This document shows, in pieces, positions 21,828 to 31,547 of a stretch of 64,000 nucleotides of DNA. The position numbers were made by a program, and so were the translations under genes. Position 1 is the first letter of the stretch; each line of letters starts with the position of its first letter. The DNA lies in contig NC_053116.1 of assembly GCF_010015445.1 (NCBI RefSeq), positions 23,147,107 through 23,211,106 of the forward strand, written 5' to 3'. Under the pieces are notes generated by a model. That model was not told the origin of the DNA, made no database searches, and saw only the letters and a list, made by a program, of their open reading frames with translations. The DNA is from Perca fluviatilis (Eukaryota > Chordata > Actinopteri > Perciformes > Percidae).

Positions 21828-22170
21828 TGACTACGTTTACAAGCTGTCAGTTTTCGGGTTATGGTCGGGTTAAGGTCACTATTCGGGTTTCTGAAACATT
21901 CGGAATAACCCGTTTACATGCGTGAGCAGAGAGAGTTACTCCTACATGCCATTTGTAATCAAATGGCAATATCCCGACGTAAACGGCAACGCACGGTTAG
22001 CGTCTGGACGCTTTCTGCCGTCAACAAAAGACATTATATTCATGGTTTTCACACTAATAAAGAAATTGGTTTCCTCCTCGCTCCAAAAGTGTGGTGCTGT
22101 GCTGCGTCTCGCCATGTTTACCTCTACTTCTTGTTTACTTCCGGTATACTGCGCGCAGGTTTTCTGCATT

Positions 22171-22219
<49 letters not shown>

Positions 22220-22435
22220 CTATATTATTATAGTATATAATTATTATTATAACTATGTTTTTGTCGCATACAAGAAGTTCCTCTACTCAAAAGACCAAGA
22301 TTCCTTGCGAATAGAACATGCGCAGAACACAAATCAATGTTCCTTTTGATGGGGATATGCCGATACGCGTTTACATGACCAAAATTTCGGTATTCCGGTT
22401 TTGAACGGGTTATTGGCTGCATGTAAACGTAGTCA
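21828..22435. mobile_element. Nested MITE with 'TGACTACGTTTAC' ends, 608 bp
   Basis: The left end TGACTACGTTTACAAGCTG mirrors the right end GGCTGCATGTAAACGTAGTCA. Subterminal copies of CGGGTT/AACCCG are also arranged symmetrically. It lies wholly inside the larger element at 21268-22713, so it is the younger insertion. A TA array (22171-22218) has grown inside it. The target duplication is unclear. Confidence 0.72.
22171..22218. repeat. (TA)n microsatellite
   Basis: A TA array of about 48 bp inside the nested MITE. Confidence 0.95.
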
Positions 22436-23246
22436 ATGATGCTGCACATGAGGAGAGAAGTGAGGGGCTGCTCCTCTGCTCTTCGATTATAAGAGCAGAG
22501 GATCGATAAGGTCGATTAAGGTCCCATGGACCGGAAGTAGAAGGGTGTGACTTCTGGCGACTTTTCTACAGAAAGTAGGGTGTGGGGGTTAGTGACTGTT
22601 AGTCAGTTAGTCATGGCAGTTATGGAAACATGGGGGGAGGGGCGAGCTTTCTCTGTTTTGAATTTACTTGGAAAGTCAACAGAAGTGACCATGCAGGAAC
22701 TCATAGTGCACCTTTAACTATCAGTTACTTTTTGTGTGGTAGCAAATTATTGCACCAAATAAACTATTTTGTAGGCAGGTTACTCCGTAGTTTTATATAG
22801 AAGGCTTTATAGAAGGCTTTATACAGTAGCCTAATCCCTGCATACATTCTTGCAGTAGCCTACCTGTACCTTTTATTGTGGTTTCTTTTGTCACGTAATG
22901 GGAAGTCTGGACTTGCAGCCTCAGCATGACTCTGCATCTATTTGTAAAAACAGGATTTCCATACACAATACCTGGTGGCTGGTGTCAATCATACATTTGT
23001 TATATCAGATGGATGTATGAAGCAATGCTGTCGATCGTATTCATATTCACACACCTTGAAATGTATTTGTGCAAACAAAAGAACCGGTTAAATTCTATGT
23101 GTGTAACCGCCCGGTTTACCCCGCCCACCTCCTAGGCTCGCGGTATTTCACAGGCTGCAGAAAGAAACCACCTCACCATCTCAGAGCAACACTGTTAAAG
23201 TCGCCGACAGGCAGCCGCAGTTTTCTCTCACAGTTTTTGATCCAAA

Positions 23247-24731
23247 ATGACCATGAAACTGGCTTACTGGGATATTCGTGGGGTGAGTTCAGCCGTCTTC
23301 CTTGTTATTAAAGTAACGTTAGCTTCTGTTGTTTGCAGCGCTGTTGATGTTAACGTTAACGGCTGTCGCTGGAAAACATCCAGAGCAAGACCTCGGTTTA
23401 AAACACACGCCGCGTTCCTGACTTTCAAACTCTTTGTATCTAGCTAACTTAGCTACTTAATAGTAGTCTACTGACCTTTACATTTTAGTAACGCTACGTA
23501 ACGTATAAGAACTCTAAGCAAAGTCTCGCTCCGCGAAATGTCATGCGATGTGACGTTAACTACGATACACCTGGGCTGGGACTCGTGTGCACCATTGTTC
23601 TAGCTATATCTATGGTGTTCACATCATGGTGCACATGATCAAAATGTTATCAACTGTTGCTTACGTTACTGTCTTTTGCTACTAACGTTAACGTTGCTAA
23701 CGTTAGTTAACCTGTCCGATTTGCTAGCTACTTGCAAGGGGCAAAAAAACGGTATTTCTAACCGAGCAGCTAAAGTTGTCAGAACATCGGGACCGACATG
23801 CTTTAGTATGTAGATACTTGCACACCCAATTCAGGTAACGATAGTGAAGTCTCTAATGGTTAACGTTAACTGCAATCCTTCTGATGGGGCTGAACAAACA
23901 ACTACTGTCTCATATTTTAATTCATTTTCTATTAATCGGCCTTAATATGACATTAATTGTATGTGACCAAAACAAAATCAGTAGGCACAGCCTTGCCTTT
24001 CTTTTTTTTTTCTTTTTTTGTTGTTGTTGCAGGTGTTGGATAATTAGTATAAGCTGTACACCTTGTGGAGTTGTCAGTTTTAAAAACCTCGGTGGTTAAA
24101 ACGATATCAAACCTCAAAACTTCTCATTTGAGAATCTGCAGCAAATGTTTTGTATTTTAACCTGATAAATCACTTATATTTGTGATTGTTGATGACACAA
24201 ATAGGCCTGTCACGATAACAAATTTTGCTGGACGATAAATTGTCCCAGAAATGATTGCGATAAACGATAATATTGTCATCGAGAGACCATTTGCATCTAA
24301 TATAATGATAATGTCCAAATAATAGGCCTAATACTACTACTACTACTACTACAGGTACACCTTTTCAAAGATCAATACACTTTTATTTCTAAAGAATATT
24401 TAACACTGGAACTGGAAGACATTTTAAATATCCACAATATGTCTTTGATCTCCTTTGGTATGTCGTCTTTCACGCTGATGTAGGCTACAGTTGTGGAATT
24501 GCCGTTTGTGACACGTAAGTTCTCAGACTAGAGACTCTGTACTACATTTTACAATTATTTAACACTAAATATTACATTTAAATAATATATAATAAAAAAA
24601 TAAAATCTAAATGTATGGCTAGCTGCCACGTGGCGAGTAAATGTACCAAAATAGTTCTGTTTTTCAGCCTTCATTTTGGCGAAGGTGCGGCTTCTACTCC
24701 TCTGCAGGTCGGAGCTTCGTGGGGGCGGGCC

Positions 24732-24786
<55 letters not shown>

Positions 24787-27700
24787 TCCACACTCCGTGT
24801 CCGCGGACAGCTGTAGGCTTGTACCGTTAATGTTCGGTGCATTGTCGGACACATGGAGCCACTTTCCTGAAACCGCTTGCGAGACTGAAGAGTCCACAGC
24901 GGCGTGTATGTCCGAGCCCGTCTCCACAGTCTCCACCTGCAGGTTGTCAGCTGTGTGGTTTGGAATGAAACGGAGAAAACGGGACGCCGAGTAACACGGT
25001 GGATATCGCTCATATACTTTCTTTTTTTGACGGCGCCTTAACTGCAAAGTGCTGCAGGAAACCCTGCTCCAACTCTCTCGCTCTCTCCGCCTGGAGTAGC
25101 CTACCGCCCACACAAAGACCATGCGCCTGACAAGAGGGTTCACTCCTCGTTACGCTAAGGAACCGAGAGTGGTCCTCCAGTCTCTTTGGTAGAGAGAGAG
25201 AGGGAGAAACGAGGAAAATAAACAAGCATGCAAACGGAAATTATCGCGGCCGGAAAAATTATCGAGCTCATTTTTTCTTATCATGCGATAACTCGATTTA
25301 TTGACTATCGCGACAGGCCTAGACACAAATACTTTATTGGTCCCCTCATGAAAGTGTTCAGTTAGTTGCTCCCAGTCATATTTAAGGCATAAATAGGAAT
25401 ACAAAAAATGCACATAATCAGTACAGCAGTTGGTTAAGGTCAGTTGAGGAAGTTCAAGACTTGGGAAGGGCTCTCCTACCCAGGACTTGACCATAACTAT
25501 TGACAACTCTGTGGTAGTCCCCACCCAGACTGCTAGAAACCTGGGTGTGACACTTAACGACCAACATTTCTGCAACTACCCGATCGTGTTGATACATGCT
25601 GCATCAGCCAACCTGCTTTGTATGTATGTATGTATGTATGTATGTATGTATGTATATATATATATGCATCAGCTAAATGACATGTAGTGTAATGTAAAGA
25701 CTTGTAGCCCTTAAATAATTAACATACCCTGATTTTTGGAAAAGCTCGCCCAGCCTGCCCGTCTGCTGCTGGAGTACACCGGCACCAAGTATGAGGACAA
25801 GTTTTACATCTGTGGTGAAGGTAACTCACCAATTCAACCAACAGATACACAGCTGTCATATTTTTAACCAAAGAAGTGGCCTAAGTGTCCATACAACATA
25901 CCTACTTATTCATCTAACACACATTTATCTCGCACAGCTCCCGACTATAATAAGAGCTGCTGGTTTGATGAAAAACCGACACTTGGAATGGACTTCCCCA
26001 ATGTAAGTGAGTTTAACTTGTGAGTATTAATTGAAGTGTAAAGCTGGTTTAAAACGTCAGCTAATAATGGTATTGTGTAACATCTCACCATAGCTGCCCT
26101 ATTTGGAGGATGGAGACAGGAAGATAGTGCAGAGCAATGCTATCATGAGATACATTGCTCGTAAGCACAAATTGTGTAAGTATTGTGTGTTTATTCCCCA
26201 TATAAATAATTTGTTCAAAAGAGACAAAGTACTTATGGTCTCTTTTCTTAAAAGAAGGAACCGCACAATTATACTCAGGTTTCAGGTGCAGTATCTCAGT
26301 CTTTAGTCCCTGAGTGTCTCACTAAATCGGATCTGATCCCAGGCGGAGAGACAGAAGATGAGAAGGTCCGTGTGGACGTCTTGGAGAACCAGGCAATGGA
26401 CTTCAGAAACGGCTTTGTGATGATGTGCTACACTGACTTTGTGAGTCCTACACTAAAAGTTTAATAACATTGAATGTGTCCTGTTATGCCTGAATCTTCA
26501 CTAAGGCCAACATCATCTCTCTTGCATCAGGACAAGATGAAGCCAGGGTACCTTCAGAAGCTGCCAGACATACTCAAGCAGTTCTCAGATTTCTTGGGAG
26601 ACAGGAAGTGGTTCGCTGGTGACAAGGTATGTCAGCCCTTAAATGTGGGGGTCCTCATATGTTGAGCACAGTCATTTTTAAATCTGCATTACTCAGTTGT
26701 TTTTTTTTACACTACAACCAGTGTTGGGGAGTACCTAGTTCCAAAATAAAGTGAACTGTTACTGGGGGAAAAAATGTCATTAAATTACAGTTACCTATAG
26801 TCATGTTTCCATCTAATTGTCAAGCAAATTTTAAGCAAACTTTTAAAATGACGCAAAAAAAAAAAGAGAAGGCAAATTAGAAGTGTTTAAAGCAAGTAAA
26901 CTAGACTACGCAAAGCATAGTTTTGTTACAAACTGACAAGTTGCAAACCGGCGTGCTAAATCAAAGCGTTTAGAAGCTAAGTTCTTTAGCTAAATGGAGA
27001 GAGGGAGCATTGTACAAGTTGGACACCTGTGCAGAATACAGGTTTGTGGCAGAGACATTTGGTGACAACCGTTCACCGCTGTGTATATGCAGTGTGCAGG
27101 GCCATACGATTCAAGCTGTTGAAACAATTCGTCAATTTACCAATTTATTTGTGGGTAGAAAAAACCAAACCGATGAGCTTAAACAGATCATGAAGCTTTA
27201 TAGCGCTGAGGGAGAACTGCAGTGTTGGGTGATACTTTGAAGGTTAGTTTAGGCTGTTTTTTGCTTTCAACATTTTTCACTTTTCAACGTTTATTTACAA
27301 CAGATCACTTTTGTGGACTTCATCATGTACGAGCTGTTGGATCAACACAGGATGTTTCATCCTACGTGCCTGGATGACTACAAGAACCTCAAAGATCTTT
27401 TAGACCGTTTCGAGGTGAGAACGCTCAACTGTTGTCAGATACAAACTAGGGCTGAAACGATTCCTCGAGTAACTCAAATAATTCGATTTACTAAAAATCC
27501 TCGATGCAAAATGATTTGCCCCGAGGTTCGTTTAATCAATGATACCAATGTTGTATTGCACACTGGGCTGACGCTTCTGGCGATGCATGCCATGAAGACA
27601 GAGATTTTGATAACAAAATGAAGAGCGTAAGGGGCTAAGAGAAGAGACAGGCTGGAGAAAACGACAGAAAGTGTCCTAAGTTTGGAATCAGTTCAAACGT

Positions 27701-28687
27701 AATTAAAATGAAAACTCTGTACAGTGTTTCTACTGCGAAATCCAACTAGCTTACCACGATAATAGCACAACGTCAATGCTTCAGCATCTCAACAGAAAAC
27801 ATTGAGTCTAACTTAATCATCCATTCCACGAAGCGGACCCGCCAAAAGTAAATCAGTCGTATGGATGATGAAACTACACCAAACACAACAACCGTCAAAA
27901 ACAAAGGCAAGAAAATACGTAGTGGTGACCACAATTTGATCTAAAGAGCTGACTTGTTGACTATCCCTTCGGAAGAACAGCTGATTGTTGCGCACCGTTT
28001 TCTCAACATCTGATCAATGATCTACTAGCATAAGTGTAACAGAGCTGTGTAGCATTGTAATCAAATATATTAATGAAAATATGTTGAGTATAACTAATAT
28101 ATACTTATAGGCCTATATACAGATCAGTCTCAGGTTGAAACTTGTAGTTCTGAAAGTTAAGTTGCACAACTTAAGGTAATGTTTTATATATGTTTAATGT
28201 ACTGTATGCCTTAGTTTGAGTTTGTAACTGCATTTCAGAAAATGTTTTCTTTAAAAACCATGTAATATGGGACTTAAATGCACTTAATACATTTAGTTTT
28301 TTGAGAGATGATATTGCAAGCAATGTAGGCAATACAAATGTTGCTTATTATGAAAATTAAACCAAACAATTGTATATTATTGCTCTTCAATAAAATATAA
28401 GTATTTCTTATGCGATTTACTATTAATCGATGGAATACTTTATTACTAAAATAATCCATAGCTGCAGCCCTAATACAAACAGCACATGTTGCGATAGTCT
28501 GGGTGATTTTCTATAGGTAAATGTTTATGTGGAGTTGCTCCTGTGCTGGTCTTGCAAAATAATTTTTGAATGGCTTGTTATACCATAGGCTCTGGAGAAG
28601 ATTGCTGCCTACATGAAGTCCGACAGATTCATGAAGACTCCTGTCAACAACAAGATGGCCAAGTGGGGAAACAAGAAAGAGAAATAA
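23247..28687 (+). CDS. gstm: Mu-class glutathione S-transferase (complete)
   Basis: Cytosolic phase II enzyme that conjugates glutathione to electrophiles as a dimer. Eight exons: 23247-23282, 25745-25820, 25938-26002, 26094-26175, 26343-26440, 26531-26626, 27304-27414, 28589-28687. They total 663 bp, or 220 residues plus TAA, against about 218 for mammalian mu enzymes, and all phases close. The start context is CCAAAATGACC. The N-terminal thioredoxin-like domain begins [12 protein letters not shown] and holds the catalytic Tyr of the YWDIRGLAQP motif. The glutathione-contact motif [13 protein letters not shown] follows, then the all-helical domain with WFAGDKITFVDF and the C-terminus [12 protein letters not shown]. 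It lies directly downstream of ampd2 and upstream of eps8l3, as in human 1p13.3. Two hAT elements sit in introns 1 and 7 without touching exons. Which fish mu paralogue it is cannot be fixed by eye. Confidence 0.96.
24202..25321. mobile_element. Non-autonomous hAT element in gstm intron 1, 1120 bp
   Basis: The left end TAGGCCTGTCACGATA and right end TATCGCGACAGGCCTA form imperfect inverted termini. They are flanked by a perfect 8-bp duplication GACACAAA (24194-24201 and 25322-25329). GATAA/TTATC words repeat near both ends. The interior has a CA microsatellite and GC-rich DNA without a recognisable transposase. Confidence 0.92.
24733..24784. repeat. (CA)n microsatellite in the intron 1 hAT element
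   Basis: An uninterrupted CA array of about 52 bp. Cys/Val and Thr/His ORFs across it are artefacts. Confidence 0.97.
25441..25690 (+). mobile_element. L2-like LINE fragment with TATG tail
   Basis: The plus strand encodes a short reverse-transcriptase piece, [13 protein letters not shown] then RNLGVTLND, characteristic of the L2/Maui fish LINEs. The frame then breaks off, a TATG array follows (about 25620-25652), and a tail with CAGCTAAATGACATGTAGTG ends the unit. It lies in gstm intron 1 just before exon 2. It is a dead fragment. Confidence 0.7.
26720..27300. repeat. Repeat-derived gstm intron 6 sequence
   Basis: Starts with CAGTGTTGGGGAGTACCTAG, a common fish repeat opening, and continues with A-rich MITE-like DNA. 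A 76-codon frame at 27010-27240 ([18 protein letters not shown]) vaguely recalls helix-turn-helix parts of Harbinger-type nucleases, but the match is too weak to call a gene. Confidence 0.4.
27447..28472. mobile_element. Internally deleted hAT element in gstm intron 7, 1026 bp
   Basis: The left end TAGGGCTGAAACGATTCCTC and right end ATAGCTGCAGCCCTA are inverted. They are flanked by a perfect 8-bp duplication ATACAAAC (27439-27446 and 28473-28480). Unlike the other two hAT copies, it keeps a remnant of a transposase gene (the BED zinc finger at 27675-27806). The catalytic and dimerisation regions are missing. Confidence 0.92.
27675..27806 (+). pseudogene. hAT transposase remnant: BED zinc finger
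   Basis: Reading from 27675, VWNQF is followed by [15 protein letters not shown] and [12 protein letters not shown]. This is the C-x2-C...H-x4-H layout of a BED zinc finger, the DNA-binding domain at the N-terminus of hAT transposases. Two in-frame stops interrupt it and another ends it, so it is a decayed copy. It gives the coding orientation of the surrounding element as plus. Confidence 0.8.
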
Positions 28688-29369
28688 TGCAAAGAACAAA
28701 AGTTCCCAAGTGCCACTAACTCAACAACTTATAAATTCAGGACTAGAAATAAGATTGTCTTTAGTATGTCTTTTTATAAGCAGTTTACTAGCTGGTTCTG
28801 TAGATTTCATGCCCTTTAATCACGTTCTACAGTTTTCCAAATATGTATGTGCCAGTTCTAAAATCAGTTTCAGTTCAGTCAGAATTGTGTGAAAAAAGAT
28901 CCAGGTTTGGATTGAAATTATAAAGATAATTAGAAACTTTAATTTGAATTAAAGCACTTAATTTACTTTTCACATTTGAAAGATTTGTTTTGGACAAATT
29001 AAAGTAAATCTTGTACCGACTTATTTTCTTTGAGTTTGTGAATCAATTTCAACATCCCTTTCTGTAAAGTACATGACATTTATGCATCAATTAAATGGAA
29101 ATATAAAATAGAGGGTATATGTTAATGCAGCAGAATAGAATATACTGTATTTTTTTCAGTATATATGTATAAACAACTTGGTTAATCATAGTAATTAAGA
29201 TAATTGTGTTGGATTGAACAAACATCTACATACTTTTTGGGATAGTCAGTTAGAAAAATTATACATTTATAAATACATAATTTACTTGAAATAACAAAGT
29301 ACATTATAAGTGAAATAAGTAAATTTTAATAACACAATTGTTGCTGCTGGTGATACATTACACAAGATG
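28688..29369. other. gstm 3' UTR and AT-rich spacer
   Basis: Strongly AT-rich with no coding exon. The first about 270 bp are the likely gstm 3' UTR, with a candidate ATTAAA signal at 28948. The remainder up to the Tc1 element shows no recognisable structure. Confidence 0.55.
28948..28953 (+). terminator. Candidate gstm polyadenylation signal (ATTAAA)
   Basis: ATTAAA lies 261 bp after the gstm stop codon. It is the commonest variant of the canonical hexamer; no exact AATAAA occurs between the stop and this point. Confidence 0.4.
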
Positions 29370-29370
29370 T

Positions 29371-30260
29371 ACATTCACCTACAGGATTATTAGGAACACC
29401 TGTTACATTTCTCGTTAATGCAGTTATCTAATCAACCAATCACATGGCAGCTGCTTCAATGCATTTAGGGGTGTGATCCTGGTCAAGATAATCTCCTGAA
29501 CTGAATGTGTCATAATTGGGAAAGAAAGGTGATCTAAGCAACTTTGAGCGTGGCGTGGTTGTTGGTTGCCAGACGGGCTGGTTTGAGTATTTCACAATCT
29601 GCTCAGTTACTGGGATTTTCACGCACAACCATTTCTAGGGTTTACAAAGAATGGTATGAAAAAGAAAAACATCCAGTATGCGGCAGTCCTGGGGGGCGAC
29701 AATGTCTTGTTGATGCTAGAGGTCAGAGGAGAATGGGCCGACTGATTCCAGCTGATAGAAAATCAACTTTGACTCAAATAACCACTCGTTACAACCGAGG
29801 TATGCAGCAAAGCATTTGTGAAGCCACAGCACGCACAGCCTTGAGGCGGATGGGCTACACCAGCAGAAGACCCCACCGGGTACCACTCATCTCCACTAAA
29901 AATAGGAAAATGAGGCTACAATTTGCGCAAGCTCACCAAAATTGGACAGTTGAAGACTGGAAAAATATTGTCTGGTCTGAAGAGTCTCGATTTCTGTTGA
30001 GACATTCACATGGTAGAGTCAGAATTTGGCGTAAACAGAGTGAGAACGTGGGTCCGTCATGCCTTGTTACCACTGGGCAGGCTGGTGCTGGTGTAATGGT
30101 GTGGAGGATGCTATCTTATCAATATGGGCCAACATTTCTAAAGAATGCTTCCAGCACCTTGTTGAATCAATGCCACAAAGAATTAAGGCAGTTCTGAAGG
30201 CGAAAGGGGGTAAAACACGGTATTAGTATGGTGTTACTAATAATCCTTTAGATGAATGTA
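29371..30260 (+). mobile_element. Internally deleted Tc1-like transposon, about 890 bp
   Basis: The left end ACATTCACCTACAGGATTAT and right end, reverse complemented, ACATTCATCTAAAGGATTAT are inverted and diverged by a few bases. Each is bounded by TA, the Tc1/mariner target. It encloses a transposase pseudogene on the plus strand. Intact fish Tc1 elements are longer, and the missing part falls inside the catalytic domain. Confidence 0.92.
29544..30219 (+). pseudogene. Tc1-like transposase pseudogene (catalytic core deleted)
   Basis: The frame opens within the N-terminal DNA-binding region: GLSISQSAQLLGFSRTTISR is the first helix-turn-helix, and a GRPR-like linker and second paired-like domain follow (LTQITTRYN...TARTALRRMGY). 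In the DDE catalytic domain the first acidic residue, normally Asp in the WSDES motif, is Glu (VWSEESRF). After GAGVMVWRM, at about 30110, the reading jumps directly to the C-terminal tail. This removes the second catalytic Asp (QDNAPCH region) and the DD34E Glu. The tail continues in another frame as ISKECFQHLVESMP, ending KGGKTRY and TAG at 30217-30219. The enzyme cannot be active. Confidence 0.92.
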
Positions 30261-30544
30261 TAATATGTCAAGTTTCATTCAGTAAAAGTGCTTTCCCTTA
30301 AACAACAAATGCTGAAAGCAACAAATTTATGACGAGGATGAATTAGACAATAATTCCAGATGATCTGTAGATGAAGTCAGGAGAAAACAAACCGAAGTGA
30401 AGCAGGACATTAGTAGCGGCCGTTGTACAGGCTCGATGGTTCACTGGCGAGCTGTCGGGAACAGGATGAAACATTACTAATGCGCTGCAGTTGGATGTTG
30501 GACAGAAACATGTTCCATGCAAGGACTAAACATGCGCTCTTGGA

Positions 30545-31146
30545 CCCTGTTTACACGTACATGGTTATTTTTAAAACGGAGACATTTCCCTTCGTTTGTA
30601 CCCTTCGTTTACATGCAAACGGAGAATTCGCCTCTGAAGTAAGTAAGTAAGTAAGTCAATTTTATTTATATAGCACATTTAAACATAGTGGAGCTATCCA
30701 AAGTGCTGAACAGGGTAAAAGCAAAAACAAATAAACAGTAAAACAGCCAACAAGACAAAAGACAGCACCAGAAAACAATTTAAAATGCCAGGGAATACAG
30801 AAACTCTGAAACCGAGTCTTTCTAAAAACTCCGGCCAGAGTGGAGATTTTTGAAATCTTCGTTTGCATGTAAACTGAGACAAACGGAGTTTAGGCAGCCG
30901 AGAGAGAAAGAGGAAGTGATTCGTTGCTATTTTCGGGATTCTGATTGGCTAACGTGAGCTTGAGCTTCTCGTTACACCGCCACCTACAGGTTTGGCATGC
31001 TCTTGGCTGCATTGACGGCATATATACACGGGTACGTGTAAACGAACACTTTTCTGAAAACTGACAGCTGTGCACGATGTTACTTTTGAAAACGGAGAGG
31101 TTGAAATGTCCATTTATGAAAATAGCCGGCCACATGTAAACGTAGC
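30545..31146. mobile_element. MITE with 'GTTTACACGTACATGG' ends
   Basis: The left end GTTTACACGTACATGG and the reverse complement of the right end GTTTACATGTGGCCGG match imperfectly. Internally, ACGGAGACATTT mirrors words close to the right end. AACGGAG/CTCCGTTT blocks recur through the element. It is interrupted by a retroposon at 30639-30803. No coding capacity. Confidence 0.65.
30639..30803 (-). mobile_element. Nested 165-bp retroposon with TTAC tail
   Basis: The insertion is bracketed by the direct repeat CTCTGAA (30632-30638 and 30804-30810). On the minus strand it ends ATGTGCTATATAAATAAAAT followed by TTAC repeats, an L2-type LINE tail like that at about 8.0 kb. It is only the 3' tip of the source LINE and it splits the older MITE. 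Confidence 0.72.
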
Positions 31147-31473
31147 ATTGGAGGCAAACGTCAGTCCTCGAGTGGGTGACATACATAGAGCTTATCAGAG
31201 CGTTTCCATGACCACAGTGGTAAACAAACTGCTGTGCTTACTGCACAGAAGGAAGAAGAAAAGAAAACAAGACGATTGGATGTGCGTCTCAATGTGTCAT
31301 AAATATGCCGATGCAGCCAGCCGTGGTTATTTTGAGCGGAAGTTAACCCAAACAGAAGGGGTCAGCTTTCTGTTTCATGCTCTAACACACATAGCAGCAA
31401 TTCTCAGACTGAATTACGATTTTCAGGTGACACATTCCAGAACACAACGCCGCGTGAAATCAATATTGCGTGG

Positions 31474-31479
31474 TTTATT
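31474..31479 (-). terminator. Candidate eps8l3 polyadenylation signal
   Basis: AATAAA on the minus strand, 69 bp beyond the eps8l3 stop codon, next to a TAA/TTA microsatellite. Position and exact hexamer fit. Confidence 0.5.
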
Positions 31480-31547
31480 ATTATTATTATATAGTTTTTA
31501 AGCGTTTATATACTTGGTGGACCGTTTCTGCTCTTAGTGTGCGCATA

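Larger units (their letters stand above)
21268..22713. mobile_element. Composite TTAA-type element, about 1.45 kb, with a nested element
   Basis: The termini form a near-perfect inverted pair: AGGTGCACTATGAGTTCCTG on the left and CAGGAACTCATAGTGCACCT on the right, each next to TTAA (one extra A on the left). The inside is patchy: a segment around 21400 with repeated AGTCGCTA words, C-rich DNA near 21770, and a complete second element at 21828-22435. No transposase frame is visible. Confidence 0.75.

Noticed and set aside
24555..25143. Long ORFs in gstm intron 1 as host genes
   Set aside because: They fall inside the hAT element and are extended by its CA array; no transposase or other domain is visible.
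27010..27240. 76-codon ORF as a Harbinger-type gene
   Set aside because: Only a short stretch recalls a helix-turn-helix; no catalytic motif or inverted ends could be found.
29544..30197. Tc1 ORF as an active transposase
   Set aside because: Two of three catalytic residues are deleted and the first is substituted.
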